Translations under genes and position numbers: made by a program
Shown: piece after piece, positions 56,416 to 64,000 of the stretch
Position numbering within the stretch: position 1 is the stretch's first letter
Layout: every line of letters begins with the position of its first letter
NCBI RefSeq assembly: GCF_041381155.1
Contig: NC_091144.1
Coordinates: forward strand, 34,883,262-34,947,261
Direction of reading: 5' to 3'
Source: Argopecten irradians
Taxonomy: Eukaryota; Mollusca; Bivalvia; Pectinida; Pectinidae
DNA length: 64,000 nucleotides
The notes under the pieces: model-generated
Seen by the model: the letters and a program-made list of their open reading frames with translations, nothing else
Database searches by the model: none
Told to the model about the DNA's origin: nothing

Positions 56416-59400
56416 TTGGGGGGGGGGTCCATGATATTGGACTTTTCCTTCAAACTTGGAAAATATTCTATTTATACCTCCTTTAATTCTTCAAATAAAG
56501 TGAAAGGAGGTTGAAAATGATAAAATTGGCAAAAGTTTGGATAAGAAAAAATGTCTCCATTTTTGTCAATCATATCTTGAACTGTTATTATTCCTCTCTC
56601 ATACTAGTCTTTCCAGTAAACTGGTTTTTTATTAATGGTAAAGAGAGAGTTGAACCACCAAGGTTCTGCTAATATATACATGTCATCGGCAGTAAATACT
56701 TTTTTAACCTCTGAAAGCATCAAGAAAACCTCCTTCCAAAATTAATTATTTGTTCTTTTTGACATCAATTTATAGAATCCATCACCAGCATTAGAGAGAT
56801 GAATTTCAACTCCATGCTCATGGTCCCCTAGCAGGACATGTGCCCATGTACATACTGGGTTTTTCATCAATCTTCTTATCCAACCAAGCTTTAAAGACTT
56901 TAAGAATAACTCTAAATGTATCATTTTTAGCCCACCCCTCTCCTTACTCTGAATGACTTGTTTTCTAGAAATTCTATCTGTTGAGTTACCCCATAAATAT
57001 GAGAAGATGATTTTGTTATGTTTTGTCAAATATTGATTACTTGGCGAAGGTAAGCTCATAAATAAATGTACCAATTTAGAAATTGCAAGTGATTTAATAA
57101 CTGTTATTCTACCAAGCACAGTTAAATATCTTTTGGACCAATTATTGAGGAAGGCTTCGACCTCATCGATTTTTTGGAGGTAATTTAGTTCCATCATATC
57201 CTCAAGTTTTATGAATAAAATTCAAAGTACCTTTACCGGACCCGTCCAGTTAGACTTCATATCACTGCAAATTTTATCGTCTGATCCTTTCTTTCTACCA
57301 AACCACATCACACTTGTCTTTTCAATATTTGGCTTTTAACCAGAAAATTTAGCATATTGATCTAGTATTGATAGAGCAGCTCTAAGAGAACTGTCATCAC
57401 CATTCAATAACAATGTTGTATCATTTGCAAATTAGCTTATTTTAAATTCCTTTTTATTTATTTTGATACCTACTACCTCAGAGCTGTTCCTGATTATAAT
57501 AGCCAATACTTCAGCACACAACAAAAAATATAGGGAGAGACGGGATCACCTTGTCTACAACCTCTACCAATTTTAAAAAATTCTGAAAAAAGCCATTCTG
57601 TATAACACAAAGCTTAAAATCATAGTTCATAATTTCAATCCGCTTAAGCATTAAATGTCCGAAATTTAAAAAAAAAAAAGGTTTCATTAATAAATCTCCA
57701 TGATATAGAATCAAAAGCCTTCTCAAAATCTATGAATAAAGCCATCCCTGGAATATTTTCTTTATCAGCATAACTCATAATGTCATATAACATTCTGGTG
57801 TTTTCCCCAATAAATCTATTTTTCATAAAACCAGTTTGATTTTCAAGAATGAGATGATCAAGAGTTTTTTTTTATTCTGTTACCAATACATCCTGAGAGA
57901 ATTTTATATGTAGTATTAAGCAAAGATATAGGCCTCCAGTTTTGTGAAAATTCCCTTGGCTTATACCTTTGGGAAGAAGAGGCACAACTCCTTGTCTTTG
58001 AGTCCAGGACAAAGACTGACATTGAAAAGCGTACTTAATGAAACAAAAAACAAATTTTCTTAAATCCTTCCAAAACAATTTGAAGAATTCAGCTGGAAAA
58101 CCGTCAGGGCCAGGGCTTTTGTCATTTTTCATTTTTTTAAGTGATTAAAGTACCTCGTCAATTGAAATATTTTGCTCTAACTCCTTTCTCATTTCTTCAT
58201 TTAATTTTGGTACATCAGTATTATTCAATTGTATGTCCAAATCCACTTCATCTAAGCTATCATCCTTATCTCTATATAAGTAAGAATATCTTTCTGATCA
58301 GTTACCTCTACATTGGAGCTATTTTTTTATTTTTTTTATTGTTTTATTGACATAATGCCTTCTTTCTAAGTTAGTAAAGTACTTACTAGGTTTTTCTCCA
58401 TCTTCGATCCATTTAGCTTTTGCTCTAATAATCAACCCTTTCATATATTCTTTTCTATACATTTCTTGTTCAAGTTTTTTTTTCTTTCAACATTTCTGAA
58501 AAGATTTCGGATTCTGGAGATTCTTCAGGCAGTAATTGAAGAGAATTTATATGTTCTTCAAGATAAGTTTGTTTTTTAGTTTTATTGCGCTTCACTTCTG
58601 CAGAATAGCTTATTGTCATTCCCTTGATCTCTAGTAATAGTGTCTCAAACAATAAATGATAATTAATTGTAAAATGAATATCAAGGAAGTCCATTTCAAC
58701 AAGCTTGCCTGTCATATGGAAAAGCAGGATATCGACATATAACTGTCTTAATTATTTCATTAACTTTTTCTGTGTATTTCCAATCTCTAAGAAGAGTTGT
58801 ATTAAATTTCCAGAAGCCTCTGCCTCTCTCAAATTTTGTAAATTTTAATTTGAATTCTATCATTGAATGGTCTGTCCTATAACCTGAACTATTACAAGAG
58901 TTTTCATAAACTGATAATAACATTTGTGATACAAGGTAAAAATCCAATCTGCCTTTTTAAATTGGAATATTTTAACCAAGTGTATCTTTTACTTTTGGGT
59001 GGTTTATCCGCCAAGGATCACACAGATCAAATTCTTCTATAAGCTTGAACATCTCTCTTCGATTATTTATATCATTATAATTATAAACATCCAAATCTGT
59101 GTCAAGGATTCAATTCCAATCTCCACAAATTATTACAAATTCATTATCGAAGGATTGGACAACCTCTCTAATATTCTTAAATAACAATGGCGAGTCCTTA
59201 TTAGGACCATATATGTTAATAAGAGTAAATCAGTATCCAGAAGACTGTACACTCAATGTAATCATGCTGCCATGATCATCTCTAAGGATATCAGCTATCT
59301 TATAATCAAAATTTGTATTAAACAGTATGGCCACTCCTCGAGCATTACCTTGAAAATTATTAAACACAATGTCATAACCCCATCGTTGTCTTATAAAAAG

Positions 59401-59560
59401 ACTATCACGATCCTTGAAGTGAGTATCCTGTAAACAATATATAGAACTTTTCTTTTTCTTAAGGTAATTAACAACATCTCTTCTTTTGTTGACATCGCCC
59501 AGGCCCTGACAGTTCATTGAAAGTATGTTAACTGCCATAGTGTATGTATATTACATTCTT
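56416..59560 (-). mobile_element. L1/Tx1-like LINE ORF2, decayed
   Basis: On the minus strand: an APE-type endonuclease start, MAVNILSMNCQGLGDVNKRR, CLQDTHF and FNNFQGNARGVAILF (59230-59538); a reverse transcriptase with KNDKSPGPDGFPAEFF (58100 area), FIGENTRMLYDIM, ALFIDFEKAFDSISWRFI and FANDTTLLL at the YADD site (57414-57431); then the L1-type tail NNWSKRYLTVLGRITVIKSL, FSYLWGN and GGLKMIHL (56742-57197). Further downstream, ILAEPWWFNS and VQDMIDKNGDIFSYPNFCQF continue to about 56500. ORF1 and clean ends are not seen. Catalytic changes: the endonuclease Glu is Asp (QDTH for QETH), and the reverse transcriptase FADD is FAND. Many stops and frame changes; not active. Confidence 0.8.
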
Positions 59561-59694
59561 AGTTTTTTCCAAGTCACTCCAACTCTCTGGACCCCGTCTA
59601 ATCAACATATTTAACAGTGATAGTAGACGAAAAAATATAGTGGTCTGTAGATACAAATGACAATACACAAGACAAACATATGGAAATGTTACTA

Positions 59695-60701
59695 CAGTCA
59701 AACCTCGATGATTCGAACTTCGATGAATCGAATTTCTCGCTGTATCGAACTTTTAGTCTGGTCACGAATTTTTCTTCACTATATAACATTACTAACTAAC
59801 CCATGTATGAATCGAAGTTTTATGAATCGAAGTTCTCGATGTATCGAACTTTTTTCATGGACCATTTGTTATAGAATCATAGGAAACTGACACTCGATGA
59901 TTAGAATAAAAAATTACCTGTACAGATCAGGTGTTCGCCGATACCCCGTGGCATGCTGTCACACCTAACTGTCTCGCGACGGCCCTTCGCCGGACAATAG
60001 GGATTATGACAGCTTGTGTTGCTTGCTTGATATCATCAAGATAATTAATATCACTAATCAGGCCGATACCCGGTGCTTTGTTTTTACAAGCTGCATTAGT
60101 AAATCATTAGTACGGCAAAGATACAGTTAGTCGTTTTTGATGTTCGCCGCCGCCATTGGTAGCGGTTTGTAGAATTTACGGAACGGTAAATAGCGAGCGA
60201 CATTATTAGTAACTCATACTCAAAACTGTTACATTGCACAACTTTGGCATAAATACTGGAGCAAATCGATCATTCTAAATCGAAGTATTTTGTAGGTGTT
60301 GTAGCGCTTTCGGTTCCTCCTGTTAAGTTTCGTTTTTACAACTTGTCTTCGTTTTTTATATTCATTCCGTAATATTAACCATCGTTTAAATAGTCACCAA
60401 ACGAACACTTGTACATGGGTTAGGCCTAGTACACGTAAGTCTTGTTTATGATATACGTATGTATTGCTAACGATAGCAATACATTAATTGCATACTTCGT
60501 TTTTATGGTGTTTTTGCTTGTGGTAAACACAATAATTATAAAGTTTACGGAACGGAGACGACATGTACACAACTACTGTACCACAGTTGGTCATGGGGTA
60601 AAAAAAAATCGGTCTAATTTCAACCACGAATAATTCGAAGTCTCGATGTTTCGAAGTTTTTCTGACGGTCCCTTGAACTTCGATACATCGAGGTTTGACT
60701 G
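59695..60701. mobile_element. 1.0 kb non-autonomous pogo/Tigger-like element
   Basis: The ends CAGTCAAACCTCGATG (59695) and the complement at 60701 are flanked by TA (59693-59694, 60702-60703). ATTCGAAC/ATCGAA-type motifs repeat inside both ends: three or more on the left to ~59850, two on the right. This is the terminal style of pogo/Tigger elements. The interior has no transposase. Confidence 0.8.
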
Positions 60702-60703
60702 TA

Positions 60704-62057
60704 CATTCAATAAATGTACATGTAACAAAAAAAAAAGGTAATTCTTCCCGAAAACATGGTTGGGATGGATCCATGGCCTCTTGGGGCTGGTAGATATACA
60801 TTTTTTCCATAGCGTAGCATAATCAAAGCATAGTATGATACTTAAGTGTACTTGACTCAATATATAGCCAGTATTTGGCAATTTATAACTGCAGTGTATT
60901 TAGAGAACTTTTGGTTTTCTCCCATATGCAGGAAATGCTACCGTTCCCTGGTACAAGCTACGCTTTACATAATAACATTAGCGTGCATTAAACCCATTTT
61001 ATTTTTTAAATACACATATATCATTATAATTTAAAAAAATATTCTTACTTAATTCCTAAAATCTAGAATAATCTCTCAAACGGCCAGGTGACATATCACA
61101 CCTTCATTTTCAAGATTTTGACCCATTTGATCTGTATTAAATTACACTTATAATTAGCCGTCTATAAAACTAGACTGCCATTGAAAAACGGATCCATGAG
61201 AGCATGTAACACTCAACTGTGAAGAATAGACTCATCAAATTATACATATATATTTATATAAAAAATTTATCCCAATCTAGAGATATTTCTAATTTTCGTT
61301 GCAATAGTTATCTACTCTATAATTAAATGGATAACACTTACAACATCCTGTAAGTACCGGGATACTCCATATATGTGTAAGCTTAGTACACTAAGCCAAT
61401 TTAGGCTTTAAAAATTTCAAATTTAAAGTTTCAGTGTATTTTATGCAAATCAAATAACAAGGGGCAAAACTAATACTCCAACATATTTACATAAGGCTAT
61501 CATCCTTTAGATACTTAAAATTAACCACCAAACGAAACAACAAAGACGCGAAGCTTGACAGGAAACAGTACATATTTATTTAAAATCATAGTTTGAATCA
61601 AAATTCACAACTAGTGGAAGATAGAAAGCTAATTTGTCTTTACTTCTATTCTTTCCCATCCTGTAGTTTTGCGTTTCCATCACTTGCCTTGACACAAGTC
61701 GGTACGGACTGACATCTTCGTATCTCGGAAGATTTAGAAGATATATCTTAAATTTTCGTTTAAAAGATACGAAAGCTCACGAAATGACGGCCTGCTTCAG
61801 AAAGTAAGGCGGTAATCCACGCATCCGCAAGCTACGTATCAACGGAAAATCAGTCGTCGCCCAACGTCACGGTCAGTGCACAAACACAAAAGCTCCCGCG
61901 CTGTACTTCCCCAAAACCCAGTGTGACTTATCCTTCTCATATACGTCCTTGATATAACAGATGACAAAAAAAGGATGGATGTTTTGCAAAAAATATTTTA
62001 TGTTTTTTTAATAAAATTAAAAAGTTTAAGTAAACAATTTTTCTTAACTGTGGAAAG
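60704..62057. other. Unassigned DNA upstream of the sushi exons
   Basis: AT-rich, with a GC-richer piece at ~61660-61960 (CGCAAGCTACGTATCAACGG, CCAACGTCACGGTCAG). No exon could be defined; earlier exons of the sushi gene may be here or further left. Confidence 0.35.
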
Positions 62058-62258
62058 GTACGCCTAAACCATGTAACCCACCGAACGCTATTGCTGATGG
62101 AAATGTTGAAGCGCCATTACTCTCCGTCGGAAGTGACGCAACTCACTCGTGTGATGTCAACTACATCAACACTGGTGGAACCGATAATACTCAAATCTTT
62201 GTACTTGGTGGTACATGGTTTGTACATAAACAACACTTTTTTGGTCTGCTTGACTGCT
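62058..62258 (+). pseudogene. Decayed sushi (CCP) exon copy
   Basis: After GGAAAG the frame reads TPKPCNPPNAIADGNVEAPL, LSVGSDATHSCDVNYINTGG and FVLGGTWF. It is a clear duplicate of the exon at 62386-62568. The third cysteine is Phe, the last cysteine region is shifted by an insertion, and the donor is lost (GGTCTGCTTG where the other has GGTCTGTAAG). It is likely skipped. Confidence 0.65.
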
Positions 62259-62385
62259 GTTCCGTTACCAAATTATGACGTCATCATGTTCATAGAGCGT
62301 TTTTGACATTGGAAAATTTACACCCATAAATTCATTTAACATCAAATGAATGATTTGTATACGGATTTTCCATCTGTTGATAAAG

Positions 62386-62568
62386 GTACCCCTAAGCCAT
62401 GCGAATCACCTAGCACCATTCCTAATGGAAACTTTGATGCATCATCTCTCTCTGTCGGGAGTGTCGCAACCTACGCGTGTGATTCCACCTTCATCAACAC
62501 TGGAGGAGACAGCAGTACTCGAACTTGTATACTAGGGGGCACGTGGTCGGGAACCATCGATATGGTCT
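62386..62568 (+). CDS. Sushi (CCP/SCR) domain exon, intact
   Basis: The exon is 183 bp and phase 1-1, the classic shape of a sushi exon. It begins GT, completing a codon begun in the previous exon, and reads TPKPCESPSTIPNGNFDASS, VATYACDSTFINTGG, STRTCILGGTWSG and TIDMV. The Cys-Cys-Cys-(Trp)-Cys pattern with the closing W and a final Cys split across the junction fits the module, which mediates protein binding in complement-like and adhesion proteins. The donor is canonical (T|GTAAGT). I infer a secreted or membrane-anchored extracellular protein. Confidence 0.75.
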
Positions 62569-62576
62569 GTAAGTAA

Positions 62577-63342
62577 AAGTGATCAAATAGAAGACGAACA
62601 CAAAATTCAAGTTGGAAGACAAAATTTATTTTTTAGCAATATTAAAACATTAATCAGACAGCAATATTAATTAAATGATACACCTTATGAAGCCAAATGG
62701 GGTTTCCAATAATTTCAATAAAGCCTAAATGCTGTTTAAGATAATTTAAGGTTTTAACATAAAATCTAAAAACAGCTAATATTAAAATGGAAACTGTAAC
62801 TGAAAAAAACTAATATTTCTAAATAATTATCAATAAAATATTATTTAATGATTCTTTCCACAATTTTCAGTAGTAAAGGGACAAGAAATAAGATTTCTAG
62901 ACATGTAGATGATTTTATAATAAGAAGTGTCACGCATGTTGTTTATTTTTTATTGGTCAAGTACTGGGGGACCAAGATTTTCTTTGGCAAACCATTGGGT
63001 TGCCCGATCAATTGAAACTGTTTTGGGATAGGGTCAGGGTTAGGGTTAGGGTTAATGTTATTTTGAAACACGCACTACACTCTTAAGAACATGTCTCTTG
63101 ACCGAATAAAATTTTAGAAAAAAAAATAAAAATAACATATACATAAATGTATGACTCTTGAATAAGTTACCCGGCATACAGTTGAGGAAAAGATCATTTA
63201 TAAGTGCCATCGGATTTATGTACATATTTTATGAAAATGTAAAATGTACTTAATATTGTTTCCTAAGATAAACTTATTTGAATAACATCTGAATGACAAG
63301 ATAATATAATGTTAAAATATATCTATGTGATTTCTATTGTAG
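62577..63342 (+). other. Intron of the sushi gene
   Basis: AT-rich intron between two exons in matching phase. It holds a short telomere-like repeat at 63031-63055. Confidence 0.6.
63031..63055 (+). repeat. Short telomere-like (TTAGGG)n run
   Basis: Three TTAGGG repeats preceded by a GGGTCAGGG variant, inside the intron. Confidence 0.8.
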
Positions 63343-63488
63343 GTTCACCTGTATACCGCTTTGAATTAACAATTGCTGATGGTACCACAGGCGAAGTTTA
63401 CATGATTGTGCATGGTCAAGATGGATCTTTTAAATTTACTTTCCCCTCTTCTGTGCCCCTTCACACAGTTGGTCTAGCTGTCTATGAG
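63343..63488 (+). CDS. Downstream exon of the sushi gene
   Basis: The acceptor TTTCTATTGTAG precedes 63343. GT completes the last sushi cysteine (T|GT), giving CSPVYRFELTIADGTTGEVY, then MIVHGQDGSFKFTFPSS and VPLHTVGLAVYE, and ends at GAG|GTAATA in phase 0. It is a beta-rich segment of unknown family. The gene continues beyond the window. Confidence 0.65.
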
Positions 63489-64000
63489 GTAATATGAGTG
63501 TGCCAATGAACTACGTGTCCCAATCTGCAATTTGTTTAACAGATACTAAGGTTATCTTCCGGAATTTCTTTTTTTAAAAAGCTAATGTTATTCCAATTTT
63601 AATAGCAGAAAAACCAAAGACTCAACTTCACGACTCCTGTCTGTATTTCCAATTTTATACAAACTATTCGAAAATTAGTCGATGATGTTTTCTTTGGATT
63701 TGTGGATCCCCAATTGTTATGAATAATATAGATTTGTGCCAAATATAATCTACAGAATGAATGAAGCTTCCTCGGCGTTTTGGGAGACAGAAAGAACTAA
63801 AAAAGATAGGCAGGAGCGTTGAAACTTTTTGCTGGAAATGAAACTTTTTTATTGCAATATGGTATACCGTATTTTATGTACAAGGTAATATATTATAGTA
63901 GGTTTTTGATTGCATCGTTCCAGGCTTATATTTATTAAAAAATGAAAAAAAAAAAAAAAAAAAAAATGAAATAGTGACCTCAACCGTGCATCGAATTCTC
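63489..64000 (+). other. Next intron of the sushi gene, with poly-A run
   Basis: No further exon is seen before the edge. A run of about 22 A lies at 63945-63966, possibly a retroposon tail. Confidence 0.4.

Overview
This is a window of AT-rich animal nuclear DNA. There are introns with GT..AG borders, SINE-, LINE- and MITE-like repeats, and no operons. The repeat content points to a bivalve mollusc, probably scallop- or oyster-like: a ~530 bp SINE-like family, pearl/Helentron-like elements with tandem cores, and many short inverted-repeat elements. That taxonomic call is inference from remembered repeat families, since no search could be run. Most of the window is repeat-derived or featureless AT-rich DNA.

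Layout. 0-8 kb: a transposon endonuclease-like fragment split by a foldback element with a target-site duplication, a pearl/Helentron-like element, a possible solo LTR, clustered SINE-like copies, and a decayed ORF resembling the DUF6589 family. 10.9-18.7 kb: a multi-exon, decayed gene whose exons read in order as a linker, a SWIM zinc finger, a C48/Ulp1 cysteine peptidase and a PHD-like finger; two tandem-core repeats sit in its introns. 18.7-23.7 kb: palindromic repeats, a near-perfect 154 bp foldback and a ~22 bp minisatellite. 23.9-29.8 kb: three elements bounded by TTAA with AG...CT ends, two of them back to back and one inside a SINE copy. 31.0-32.2 kb: an alpha-1,3-fucosyltransferase (GT10) gene on the minus strand with several frame breaks. 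33-42 kb: two more TTAA elements and decayed LINE 3' ends. 42.3-46.6 kb: a MITE, pearl-like repeats and a 5'-truncated piggyBac transposase. 50.3-55.3 kb: a LINE 3' end and a 3.9 kb interval bounded by 34 bp inverted repeats. 56.4-59.5 kb: a decayed L1/Tx1-like LINE on the minus strand. 59.7-60.7 kb: a pogo/Tigger-like non-autonomous element. 62.0-63.5 kb: sushi (CCP) domain exons of a host gene that runs off the right edge.

The strongest candidates for something new are the SWIM-Ulp1-PHD gene, which looks like a MULE-derived protein, and the set of five TTAA/AG...CT elements. Two of those elements hold promoter-like sequence and a possible first exon. No gene in the window is both complete and free of breaks. 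The sushi exons at 62386-63488 are the best evidence of an intact host gene.
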